From: RGIG7213 sp045540335
Lineage (GTDB): Bacteria > Bacillota > Clostridia > Oscillospirales > CAG-272
Direction: 5' to 3'
Assembly (NCBI GenBank): GCA_045540335.1
Contig: JAZQHC010000026.1
Coordinates: 1-11,764 of the forward strand
Length of the DNA: 11,764 nt
Shown here one piece after another: positions 1 to 7,302 of this stretch. How positions within the stretch are numbered: position 1 is the first letter of the stretch; each line of letters begins with the position of its first letter. Below the pieces are notes generated by a model, which saw only the letters and a program-made list of their open reading frames with translations, made no database searches and was not told the origin of the DNA. A program made the translations under genes and the position numbers.

Positions 1-1
1 C

Positions 2-76
2 AACGAGAAAAGAATCAAAGAGAAACTTGGGTGGATGAGTCCGATACAATATCGCCTAAACGCCTTGGCTGCATAA
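2..76 (+). CDS. IS3-family transposase OrfB, C-terminal fragment (5' end outside window)
   Basis: The frame beginning at base 2 encodes the 24 residues NEKRIKEKLGWMSPIQYR followed by LNALAA and a TAA stop at 74-76. The pattern N-x-x-R-I-x-x-K-L-x-x-x-S-P-x-x-Y-R is the typical extreme C-terminus of the rve integrase core of IS3-family OrfB transposases, lying just after the catalytic glutamate of the DDE triad. The catalytic residues and the OrfA part are beyond the left edge, so activity cannot be judged. The short distance from the stop codon to the IS end fits this family. The subgroup cannot be fixed from 24 residues. Confidence 0.8.
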   Translation, partial: NEKRIKEKLGWMSPIQYRLNALAA

Positions 77-79
77 AAA

Positions 80-110
80 TAGCGTAGCAGCCATCAAAAC
101 TACTACGCTA
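80..110 (-). terminator. Hairpin inside the IS end, oriented as a minus-strand terminator
   Basis: TAGCGTAGCAG (80-90) pairs with CTACTACGCTA (100-110), with one mismatch in 11 and a 9-base loop. On the minus strand the stem is followed by ATTTTTAT, a short U-tract. On the plus strand it is followed by TAAAAAA, which does not act as a terminator tail. It would therefore stop transcripts arriving from the minus-strand operon (190-4482) before they run through the transposase gene. A second small perfect hairpin lies at 113-129 (AAAAAGT-CTA-ACTTTTT). Confidence 0.5.
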
Positions 111-189
111 TAAAAAAGTCTAACTTTTTGGGGTCACATCATTTAAAAGGAAGTTTTTTTATTATTTCAACTGTGTTTAAAAACAAGCT

Positions 190-1335
190 TTACCACGATA
201 TTTTCTTTAAAAGCGGTATGAAATTTTCACGTTCTTGGCGGGTATTTTCTTTATCCTCGCCGCTTAACGGGTCATAAAAATATTGGTAGCAAAAATAGCA
301 CACGCCTATACACGAGGGCAAATTAACAGTATCCTCCAAGCAGCGAAGCATGATATCTTTATGTAACGCCCATTCGTCGGAGTTTTCCTTTGCATATTCG
401 TCTTTACCGGCAAAGGCTTTGCCAAGCGTCATACCTATTATCAATTTTACCTTATCGTTTTTTATCATATCTTGCCAATCCCTGCACAAGGTAAAATATG
501 GGCAGGTAGGGTGAAGAATACCGAAATATATCTGCGGGCATATGTAATCTACGAAACCCTCTTCACTGCACCATCTTTCAACGTTAGCAAAATGCTTGTT
601 TATAACAGACGATATAACGCCTGCGGGACTAATGCCGAACGGCATTTTTTTATTTTTCTTTTTTACGGCTGAATAAAGCGAGGATACAAGCTTATCAAGA
701 TTTTCGCGGCGAAAATCTTCAAGGCAAAGCGCACCGCCGTTTGATTTATACTCGCTATACGATTCGGCATCGAAAAATTCTTCTGCCGTAGGATAAAAAT
801 AATCATCCATATGAAGACCGTTTACATCATATCTTTCCAAAATCTCTTCTGCGCCGCTTACTATCAAAGAACGAACTTCTTCATATGCGGGGTCTAAATA
901 ATAGTTATTCCCCACCTTTTTCATCATTGGAAGCACATCGCCGCCGTTATACCATTTACCTATAGTGAATTTATCAGGTACTGCTTGTATTTCGTTACAG
1001 GTCATACAGCGCATGGGATTTATCCACGCGTGAATCTGCAGACTTTTTTCATGTGCCAGCCTTACAAGCACTTCAAAAGCATCGTATTCGGCATCGTTAC
1101 CGTATTTACCGACAACGTATTTGCTTAAAGGATATATTTCAGACGGGTACATACTGTCTGCATTGGGGCGCGTTTGTACGATAACAGTATTAAAGCCCAT
1201 GTCAACAAGCTTATCATACATATTATTTACAAGCGCCTCAAATTCTGTTTTTGGGCGTTGCTGCCCGTTTTTTTGATAAACGCACGCAAGATCAAACTGC
1301 GATAACCACATTCCTTTTATATTTTCCAAGCACAT
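190..1335 (-). CDS. GHL10-type (DUF187) glycosidase-like TIM-barrel protein
   Basis: This 381-residue protein resembles the glycosyl-hydrolase-like 10 family (PF02638; B. subtilis YngK type). Barrel motifs appear in the expected order: WLSQFDL (10-16), NTVIVQTRPNADSMYPSEIY (49-68), QIHAWINPMR (100-109), LDPAYEEVRSLIV (147-159), NGLHMDDYFYP (172-182), PFGISPAG (232-239), ICPQIYFG (265-272) and a late LIIGM strand (298-302). The family is thought to act on polysaccharides, but substrate and catalytic residues are not established; D177/D178 sit at the usual end-of-strand position. Many relatives are secreted lipoproteins. This one has no signal peptide or lipobox, so it is probably cytoplasmic, which is unusual for a cell-wall hydrolase. 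The start at 1335 is preceded by AAGGA with 9-nt spacing; Met9 has no usable site. It is the last gene of the minus operon, 15 nt after yitT. Confidence 0.85.
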   Translation of the reverse strand: MCLENIKGMWLSQFDLACVYQKNGQQRPKTEFEALVNNMYDKLVDMGFNTVIVQTRPNADSMYPSEIYPLSKYVVGKYGNDAEYDAFEVLVRLAHEKSLQIHAWINPMRCMTCNEIQAVPDKFTIGKWYNGGDVLPMMKKVGNNYYLDPAYEEVRSLIVSGAEEILERYDVNGLHMDDYFYPTAEEFFDAESYSEYKSNGGALCLEDFRRENLDKLVSSLYSAVKKKNKKMPFGISPAGVISSVINKHFANVERWCSEEGFVDYICPQIYFGILHPTCPYFTLCRDWQDMIKNDKVKLIIGMTLGKAFAGKDEYAKENSDEWALHKDIMLRCLEDTVNLPSCIGVCYFCYQYFYDPLSGEDKENTRQERENFIPLLKKISW

Positions 1336-1350
1336 AACGTAATTTTCCTT

Positions 1351-2214
1351 TTATATTTCTTCATTTATATTTTGTTTATAACCTTGGCCGAAAACAGAAG
1401 ATGCAGATGTTACTATCATAAACGCATTTTCGTCCTCGTGTCTTACTATATCCTTTGCGTAAGGAAACGATTTCATAGGCAGCACGCACATCAAAACCTG
1501 CTTTTCGCTGTCGGTATATGCGCCTTTGCCGCTTAAATACGTTACCCCTGTATGAAGATCTTGCAAAAGTCTTTCTGCTATTTTCCGGTTATCCGATATT
1601 ATATAAACCAACCGTGCCGTATCGCTTCCGTACAACACTGCATTTATTATCCTTGTTTGCACAAACGACGCCAGCGATGCGTACATTGCAACGGTTATAT
1701 TTCCGAATGCAATAGCGGAAGCAATTATAACACCCACGTCAATAATCAAAAACAAGCTGCCCGACGGTATATGGCGAAATTTCGTACGCAATATACGTAT
1801 AATTATATCAACGCCGCCCGTAGTTGCCCCGCTTCGAAATACAAGCCCTATTCCCGCGCCGCTTAACAGCGCGCCAAATACGGCAGACAGCAAAACGTCG
1901 GAGGTTATATTGATATTAAGCGAAGAAACGCCGTCCATCACCAAGGATGATATTATAACAACAAAAAAGGTTTTAACTACAAGCTTCACACCGAATTTTT
2001 TTAAGCCTGCGGCAAGTATCGGCAAATTCAAAATAAAGACCCACGTGCCGACGCCAAGCAGCCCTGCCGTTTTTGAAAGTATTACCGCAACCCCCGATAT
2101 TCCGCCGGGGGCTATCCCGTTTGATTCAAAAAACAGCGAAAAGCCAACGCCGTATATAACGCTTCCGACAAAAGCAAGAAAAATATCCGATATTGCGCGA
2201 AGCTCTTTTTTCAT
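1351..2214 (-). CDS. YitT-family integral membrane protein (YitT membrane domain + DUF2179)
   Basis: The 287-residue product has the YitT architecture: about five or six membrane segments in the first two thirds, with the family-typical run NGIAPGGISGVAVIL after the first segment and FRSGATTGGVDIIIRIL in the middle. A soluble C-terminal DUF2179 domain follows (about residues 200-280: VYIISD, GVTYLSGKGAY, DENAFMIVTSASSVFGQGY). The family's function and substrate are unknown. The ATG at 2212-2214 is chosen as start because GGAAAGGG lies 8 nt upstream. A longer in-frame GTG start at 2244 adds ten residues but has no ribosome-binding site. It is second in the minus operon, 57 nt after the SGNH gene, with no terminator between. 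Its role beside glycan enzymes is not apparent. Confidence 0.9.
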   Translation of the reverse strand: MKKELRAISDIFLAFVGSVIYGVGFSLFFESNGIAPGGISGVAVILSKTAGLLGVGTWVFILNLPILAAGLKKFGVKLVVKTFFVVIISSLVMDGVSSLNINITSDVLLSAVFGALLSGAGIGLVFRSGATTGGVDIIIRILRTKFRHIPSGSLFLIIDVGVIIASAIAFGNITVAMYASLASFVQTRIINAVLYGSDTARLVYIISDNRKIAERLLQDLHTGVTYLSGKGAYTDSEKQVLMCVLPMKSFPYAKDIVRHEDENAFMIVTSASSVFGQGYKQNINEEI

Positions 2215-2271
2215 CAAGCAAACCCTTTCCGCGCCGTTTGGCACACCGTACTTTATGTATTTATATGCCTT

Positions 2272-4482
2272 TTATCTCATAAATGCGACGTTTATATTTC
2301 TTTCTGCAATAACGTATATAACGTAATCGGGCTTCAATTCTTCCAAAGCATCAAAATCTATTTCGTAATTCCACATTTCCTCGTAATATAGGGTTGAGAA
2401 ATGCTCGCCTATCAATGGTATCATCTGCATAGAATACGAATCGCGCAGCATATATGCAACGGGAAGCGAGGCTCCACGCGCCTTTGTTGTAAAATCGCCC
2501 GTTGCCTCGGGACGGTTTATGGTATCAGGCTTATCGTATCTGCTTACCAGCATACTTCTGCCCGCAACGGAAAGATGCGGAACGTTTTCCGTAATTCTTT
2601 TTTCTATACCCAAAAACTCTGCCATGTCGCCGCCGTTGTTTACACCGTATGTTATTTTCAACTCCTCCGGTGCGTACGGTGCTGCGCTTGGGAAAGCCGC
2701 AGAAACGTTATTCATTATAGCGCGGTAGCCGTAATATGCGCCAAGCTCCGTCCAGTGGGTATCGGTAAGATAGTACAGTTTACCGTTTTTAGCGTTATCC
2801 TTCAATTCTTGCGTAATGTCTATCGTAGTTACACCGTCTATTTTACCCAATTCTCTGTTAAGTGATTCAAGGCGGCTTTCATTGTCTTTAACTTGCTTTA
2901 ATATATAAGACGGCATTTCTTCCTGCCCGTATATCGTGGCAGGGTTAGGACCGCAAAGAATTATCATTTCCGTATTTTTACCCGTAGCGGTTCTTATCTT
3001 TTTAAGCTGCGTTGAAACGTTCTTTTTCAAAAATGCGATTTCCCGTTCAGTATAGGCATTATCCCTTACGAAGTCGGAAAGCGTATCGTTAAAGAACATT
3101 CTCGAAGATGTGCCAAGCGTTACCGTTTCAGTACGGCTGACTTGCACGTTGGAATCCGTATAAACGGCATTTGAAGCACCTTTTCCCTTGCTTGTTGCCG
3201 TTATACCGACCTTACTGCTGCCGTCGGTTTTAATTGTTATCATATAAAATCCGTCAACACACACGCCGTTTGCTTTATTTCTGCCGCAGGTGGCTTTTAT
3301 GGTATCGCCGCTTTTCGCCTTACCCACTACCGTTATATACCCTCTTTCAAGTGTAAATCTTGCATCTATACTGGGGGCTTCTGACGGAATTTTTTCAGAA
3401 TCCGACATATCATACGAGGATTTTGCAGTTTCATCAAGCAAGCAATCAAGCGCATCCTCTCTTACTATCTGAACAACGGCATCGGGCACGCTTTCATCCA
3501 TAGTGTAATCACAGTATATATGGCTGTCGCACACCGTAACGCTTGAATACGAAGAACAGAAAAATTCCTTAAGCATTGCGCGCTCGCCCTCGTGTGGGAT
3601 TTGTATTAAAACAGACGCAGCACCCGCAAACGCTTTACAAGCAGTTACGCTATGCCATTCGTCCTGCTTTTGCACGTTATAAAGTGATTTAAGATCTGCA
3701 TTTTCAAAATAGTACGTTTTATTTTTTATGGTTTTATGCATATTCAAGCTTTCGGCAAGGCTTTTGCCCATACCTTCAACACAAGATATACGTGATGTAT
3801 CAATATGCTTTTCCAAAGATGCACCCTCCGGCAAAACGGAGCATATCTGCTGATACATCTTATATGCACCCACTTCGTTCAAGCTGTTTTCCGTATTATT
3901 ATATATACACTGCTGTGCACCGTATTCGGAAAGCTGTTCTAACGGAAAATGCACGTTTATTTCTGAATTTTCCGACAGGTATCTAACAAGTGATCTTGCA
4001 CGCGTATTATCCGAAACAAAATCTGCAAACGGCACTTTTTCACTATATACAGACTGGCTGTTAGGAATTATAAAAAGGTAGTATTCGCTGCCTGCGTTCT
4101 CGTATTTTTCAGCACGTTGTTCGAGAATAGACTTTATTTGTGCGCATTGCTCCTCGCTGTACGCATATTCGCCTTTAAAATCGGATTTATAATCAAACGA
4201 TTCGGTCTTTATCGGAAAAAGAAATCCGTCTGCATACACAACACCGTCGGAAGACGCCCTTGCAGTTATCATGTACGATATTTTTCTGAATATATCGCCT
4301 GCAGAATTTTCGGAAAACATTTCCCCTGCGGCAATCGAGCATCTTTCCCCAAAGGAAAGATCTTCCCCGCTTGCATAGCTTTCACGGTATATACATACAA
4401 AGCCCAAAACGGCATACGTTAAAGCCAAAACAAGCAATACCGATACGGAAATTATCAACGGCAGCTTTACCCTTCGTGACAT
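2272..4482 (-). CDS. Membrane-anchored double AlgX/DHHW-like SGNH protein (probable glycan O-acyltransferase/esterase)
   Basis: The 736-residue protein has an N-terminal membrane anchor (about 8-31), and the rest is predicted to be extracellular. The C-terminal half (about 450-736) is an AlgX/AlgJ/DHHW-type SGNH domain with DTHW (574-577), GGDMAEFLGI (about 633-642) and RDSYS (680-684). By analogy with AlgX, D574, H576 and S682 would form the triad. The N-terminal half (about 78-345) is a degenerate repeat of the same fold: GFLF, YYLFIIPNSQSVYSEKVP (134-151), and ENSLNEVGAY (198-207) aligning without gaps to DTHWTELGAY (574-583). A beta-rich Ig-like linker (about 375-447) separates the halves. 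AlgX-like proteins O-acetylate exopolysaccharide using acetyl groups delivered by an MBOAT protein, and no MBOAT gene is nearby. The start has AAAGGGG 5 nt upstream. It is first in the minus operon, behind its own promoter. An esterase role is possible. Confidence 0.82.
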   Translation of the reverse strand: MSRRVKLPLIISVSVLLVLALTYAVLGFVCIYRESYASGEDLSFGERCSIAAGEMFSENSAGDIFRKISYMITARASSDGVVYADGFLFPIKTESFDYKSDFKGEYAYSEEQCAQIKSILEQRAEKYENAGSEYYLFIIPNSQSVYSEKVPFADFVSDNTRARSLVRYLSENSEINVHFPLEQLSEYGAQQCIYNNTENSLNEVGAYKMYQQICSVLPEGASLEKHIDTSRISCVEGMGKSLAESLNMHKTIKNKTYYFENADLKSLYNVQKQDEWHSVTACKAFAGAASVLIQIPHEGERAMLKEFFCSSYSSVTVCDSHIYCDYTMDESVPDAVVQIVREDALDCLLDETAKSSYDMSDSEKIPSEAPSIDARFTLERGYITVVGKAKSGDTIKATCGRNKANGVCVDGFYMITIKTDGSSKVGITATSKGKGASNAVYTDSNVQVSRTETVTLGTSSRMFFNDTLSDFVRDNAYTEREIAFLKKNVSTQLKKIRTATGKNTEMIILCGPNPATIYGQEEMPSYILKQVKDNESRLESLNRELGKIDGVTTIDITQELKDNAKNGKLYYLTDTHWTELGAYYGYRAIMNNVSAAFPSAAPYAPEELKITYGVNNGGDMAEFLGIEKRITENVPHLSVAGRSMLVSRYDKPDTINRPEATGDFTTKARGASLPVAYMLRDSYSMQMIPLIGEHFSTLYYEEMWNYEIDFDALEELKPDYVIYVIAERNINVAFMR

Positions 4483-4517
4483 AAGTACCCCTTTACAATA
4501 ATCATTTTATTTTAGCA

Positions 4518-4539
4518 TTCCGAATACATATATACGGAA
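4518..4539. promoter_or_regulatory. Inverted repeat, candidate operator in the divergent promoter region
   Basis: TTCCGAATA (4518-4526) and TATACGGAA (4531-4539) are inverted copies matching at 8 of 9 positions around a 4-base centre. The repeat lies just downstream of the predicted minus-strand start site (about 4541) and about 10 bases upstream of the plus-strand -35. That is a plausible operator position for a dimeric repressor acting on the minus operon. No regulator is encoded in the window, and the sequence matches no operator I recognise. Confidence 0.4.
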
Positions 4540-4547
4540 CAACGAAA

Positions 4548-4576
4548 ATTGTAACACATTATCTTTCGCATTACAA
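4548..4576 (-). promoter_or_regulatory. Sigma-A-type promoter of the minus operon
   Basis: Read on the minus strand, TTGTAA (complement of 4571-4576) and TACAAT (complement of 4548-4553) are separated by 17 bp. The -35 matches TTGACA at 4 of 6 bases and the -10 matches TATAAT at 5 of 6. It sits about 70 bp upstream of the double-SGNH start codon at 4482. Confidence 0.6.
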
Positions 4577-4577
4577 G
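4549..4577 (+). promoter_or_regulatory. Possible promoter of the Ca2+ ATPase, overlapping the minus promoter
   Basis: On the plus strand TTGTAA (4549-4554) and TACAAG (4572-4577) are 17 bp apart, about 30 bp before the ATPase start at 4608. The -10 is weaker than its minus-strand counterpart. The two promoters share almost the same bases because the segment is nearly palindromic at its two ends. The ATPase ribosome-binding site would be CGGGG at 4597-4601. Confidence 0.4.
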
Positions 4578-4607
4578 AGAAAAAAAGAAAATTTATCGGG
4601 GTTAATT

Positions 4608-7202
4608 ATGACACAGTACAAAAATTTTACGGGGCTTTCGCAAAATCAAGTAGAAGAATCGGCAAAAAAACACGGATATAACGTGATAACGAAGAAAAAA
4701 CGCCATTCTTTTTTTAAGCAGTTTATTTCTTCCTTTAACGATCCCATAATAAAAATACTTCTTGGCGCGCTGTTTTTCAACGCACTTTTCTGGATACGCG
4801 ATTTTGATCCTTACGAGGCAGTTGGTATAATTCTTGCTATTCTTATATCCACGCTGATATCCGCATTATCGGAATACGGATCAGAGGGGGCGTTTCTTTC
4901 CCTTTTGGAAGAAAGTGAAAAATGCACTTGTTCGGTTATACGCAGCGGGCAGATATACCGCATTTCACCGCAAAAGCTGGTATGCGGCGATCTGGTGCTG
5001 CTTATTGCAGGAGAAAAGATACATGCAGACGGGGTTATAATACAAGGCAGGGTATCAGTTAATCAATCGGCGTTAAACGGCGAAAGCAAAGAGGTCATCA
5101 AAATCCCTTCTAAAAGCACATCAACATCAGATATTTCGTCGTCAAACACCCTTTTGGGCGGAACAGTTATATGCGAAGGTGAGGGGATAATGCAAATAAA
5201 CGAAATCGGCGATGAAACATTTTACGGCAGGCTTGCAAAGGAGCTGCAAGAAAAAACAGACGAAAGCCCGTTAAAGGAAAAGCTTTCCGTTCTTGCCCGT
5301 TCAATAAGCAAGCTTGGATTTATATCTGCCTTTTTTGTTGCATTTGCAGATTTTTTCAATAGTGCCGTAATTGATAACGGATATAACAAAGAGCTTATAC
5401 TTACTTTTTTAAGAAGCCCTTCTGCCGTTTTGGAAACGCTGCTTCACGCCGTAACGCTTGCACTTACCGTTATTATCGTTGCAGTACCCGAGGGCTTGCC
5501 TATGATGATAGGCGTTGTTCTTTCAGCCAATATAAAGCGTATGAAGCGCGACAACGTTCTTGTAAGAAAGCCCGTCGGCATAGAAACCGCCGGAAGCATG
5601 GATATACTTTTTACAGACAAAACGGGAACGCTGACGTACGGCAAGCCTGAATTATCGTCATTTATAATGCCGAACGGAGATGAATTGAATCTTCACGAAT
5701 TTAAAAAAACCTCTCTTTGGCGGGATTTCCAGCTATGCGTGGGTTTAAATACGTCTTGTAAAAGAGGTGCAGACGGCACCATCGGCGGCAACAGCACCGA
5801 CCGCACCCTATTTTCATATGCAGAAGAAACTACATTATCGGGCTGGAAAGTGGTAGAAAGCACACCGTTTACAAGCGACAGAAAATTTTCATCCTGCAAG
5901 GCACAAAGCAGCGAAAAACAGCAGATTTTCGTAAAAGGCGCATACGAGGCCATATTTTCAAAATGCAAAAACGGATTTGATACACAAAGAAAAAGAATCC
6001 CCATAAAGCCTGAATTTTCAAAAAAAGTACGGCACGCAGCACTTGATTCGGGCAGAATAATAATAATCGCAGTTTCTGATAAAAATACTGAAGAATTAAC
6101 CCTTGTATGCGGGGCAGTCTTGTGCGATTCTCTTCGCACAGAGGCGAAAAGCGCCGTTTTAAAATTGCAAAATGCAGGAATCGGCGTGGTAATGATAACG
6201 GGCGACAGCCCCGATACCGCCCGCGCCGTAGCAACCGAATCGGGTATCATAACAAGAAAAAGAAAAAAGGTAATAACAGGTGCAGAGCTGGCAGAATTAA
6301 GCGATACCGAAATAAAAGCCATGATACCCGATATTGCGGCTGTGGCGCGGGCGTATCCATCAGATAAAAGCCGCCTTGTTCGCATCTGCATGGAAAGCGG
6401 AATGATAACCGGTATGACCGGCGACGGTATAAACGATTCGCCTGCCTTGAAAAAAGCAAATGTAGGATTTGCGTTAGGCTCGGGTACGCAAACGGCTAAG
6501 GAAGCATCAGACATAGTGATAATAGACGACGATATATCTTCGATTTGCAAGGCCGTTCTTTACGGCAGAACGATATTCAGAAGCATAAGAAAATTTCTTG
6601 TTTTTCAATTAACCATGAACATGTGTGCCGTAGCGGTATCGCTTTTTGCCCCCCTTATAGGATGTCAAACGCCAGTTACCGTTTTACAAATGCTTTGGAT
6701 AAACATAATAATGGATACGTTGGCAGGGTTAGCCTTCGCAGGTGAAATGCCGCGCGATGAATATATGAAGCAGCCGCCTTCGGGAAAAGCAGAAGCAGTT
6801 TTATCAAAAGAAATGGTTGGTAATATCGTATATACGGGAATAATATGCGTTGGTATAATGCTATGGTATCTTACCTCTGATTTTACGTGCAGTTTTTTCG
6901 GCGGCAGAAATACGGAATTTTATTGCGGATTTTTCGGTTTGTTCGTTTTTTCGGGAATATTTAACTGTTTAAACGCCCGAACCCACAGATTAAATCTATT
7001 TTCCCATATGAAAGAAAACAAGTACTTTTGCGTGATAATTCTGGCTATAACCGTGGTACAGCTGCTTTTAATGTATTTCGGCGGAAGTATTTTCAGATGC
7101 GCTGCACTTTCGGCAAAGCAGCTTATTTTTGTTTTGTTACTTTCTTCGCTTACAATTCCTTGCGTTTTAATGAAAAAACTTTTGAAAAAAAGTAAGATAT
7201 AA
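4608..7202 (+). CDS. PMCA-type calcium-transporting P-type ATPase
   Basis: This 864-residue pump exports Ca2+ from the cytoplasm by an E1-E2 phosphoenzyme cycle. All P-type landmarks are visible: actuator NGES (157-160, with N replacing the usual T), M4 PEGLP (294-298), phosphorylation site DKTGTLT with D337, nucleotide-domain KGAYE, and hinge TGDGIND (604-610). M6 reads LWINIIMD, with N699 and D703. E295, N699 and D703 correspond to the single Ca2+ site of PMCA/PIIB pumps. Ten membrane segments can be laid out (4 + 6), and M8 ends in FNCLNAR, close to the PMCA FNEINAR. There is no C-terminal calmodulin-binding extension, as expected for bacteria. GGGG lies 6 nt before the ATG. It is divergent from the minus operon. 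No terminator follows, and the next promoter begins 9 bp after its stop. Confidence 0.9.
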   Translation: MTQYKNFTGLSQNQVEESAKKHGYNVITKKKRHSFFKQFISSFNDPIIKILLGALFFNALFWIRDFDPYEAVGIILAILISTLISALSEYGSEGAFLSLLEESEKCTCSVIRSGQIYRISPQKLVCGDLVLLIAGEKIHADGVIIQGRVSVNQSALNGESKEVIKIPSKSTSTSDISSSNTLLGGTVICEGEGIMQINEIGDETFYGRLAKELQEKTDESPLKEKLSVLARSISKLGFISAFFVAFADFFNSAVIDNGYNKELILTFLRSPSAVLETLLHAVTLALTVIIVAVPEGLPMMIGVVLSANIKRMKRDNVLVRKPVGIETAGSMDILFTDKTGTLTYGKPELSSFIMPNGDELNLHEFKKTSLWRDFQLCVGLNTSCKRGADGTIGGNSTDRTLFSYAEETTLSGWKVVESTPFTSDRKFSSCKAQSSEKQQIFVKGAYEAIFSKCKNGFDTQRKRIPIKPEFSKKVRHAALDSGRIIIIAVSDKNTEELTLVCGAVLCDSLRTEAKSAVLKLQNAGIGVVMITGDSPDTARAVATESGIITRKRKKVITGAELAELSDTEIKAMIPDIAAVARAYPSDKSRLVRICMESGMITGMTGDGINDSPALKKANVGFALGSGTQTAKEASDIVIIDDDISSICKAVLYGRTIFRSIRKFLVFQLTMNMCAVAVSLFAPLIGCQTPVTVLQMLWINIIMDTLAGLAFAGEMPRDEYMKQPPSGKAEAVLSKEMVGNIVYTGIICVGIMLWYLTSDFTCSFFGGRNTEFYCGFFGLFVFSGIFNCLNARTHRLNLFSHMKENKYFCVIILAITVVQLLLMYFGGSIFRCAALSAKQLIFVLLLSSLTIPCVLMKKLLKKSKI

Positions 7203-7211
7203 ATAATTCGC

Positions 7212-7240
7212 TTGACAACTTAATTTAAAAGTATTATAAT
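7212..7240 (+). promoter_or_regulatory. Consensus sigma-A promoter of the four-gene operon
   Basis: TTGACA (7212-7217) and TATAAT (7235-7240) are both perfect matches to consensus, with the optimal 17-bp spacer. The predicted start is near 7247, giving a leader of about 55 nt before the ATG at 7303. I see no riboswitch-sized structure in that leader. Confidence 0.9.
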
Positions 7241-7302
7241 GAAGCTGGTGTATTTCACTTATCAAAAATGCACGAGAATATAAGAAAGATATAGGCATAA
7301 AA

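Larger units (their letters stand above)
1..138 (+). mobile_element. Right end of an IS3-family insertion sequence (truncated by window edge)
   Basis: The stretch holds the transposase C-terminus, then a short noncoding tail ending in GGGGTCACA. IS3-family elements end in CA and commonly carry a GGGTCA-type inner terminus, so the outer boundary is placed at about 138. The tail contains two hairpins (80-110 and 113-129). The left end and the left inverted repeat lie outside the window, so neither the inverted repeat nor the target duplication can be confirmed. The exact end could be a few bases further right, because TCA follows directly. Confidence 0.75.

Noticed and set aside
2215..2244. GTG-initiated N-terminal extension of the YitT-family protein
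   Set aside because: It adds ten residues but has no Shine-Dalgarno sequence, while the internal ATG at 2214 has GGAAAGGG at good spacing.
4519..4530. 12-base repeat TCCGAATACATA, also at 11647-11658
   Set aside because: A handful of exact 12-mers repeat by chance in a window this size. The two flanks differ, and the second copy lacks the inverted-repeat partner.
5693..6550. Long open frame (285 codons) on the minus strand inside the Ca2+ ATPase gene
   Set aside because: It lies wholly opposite the conserved nucleotide-binding and hinge regions of the ATPase and has no recognisable domain. It is an antisense shadow.
7239..7250. 12-base repeat ATGAAGCTGGTG, also at 11372-11383
   Set aside because: Within the chance expectation. 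The first copy overlaps a promoter and the second lies between terminators, with no shared structure.
7268..7294. Eight-codon upstream ORF (MHENIRKI) in the leader of the four-gene operon
   Set aside because: It has no ribosome-binding site and no regulatory codon bias or attenuator hairpin. An ATG followed by eight sense codons is expected by chance.
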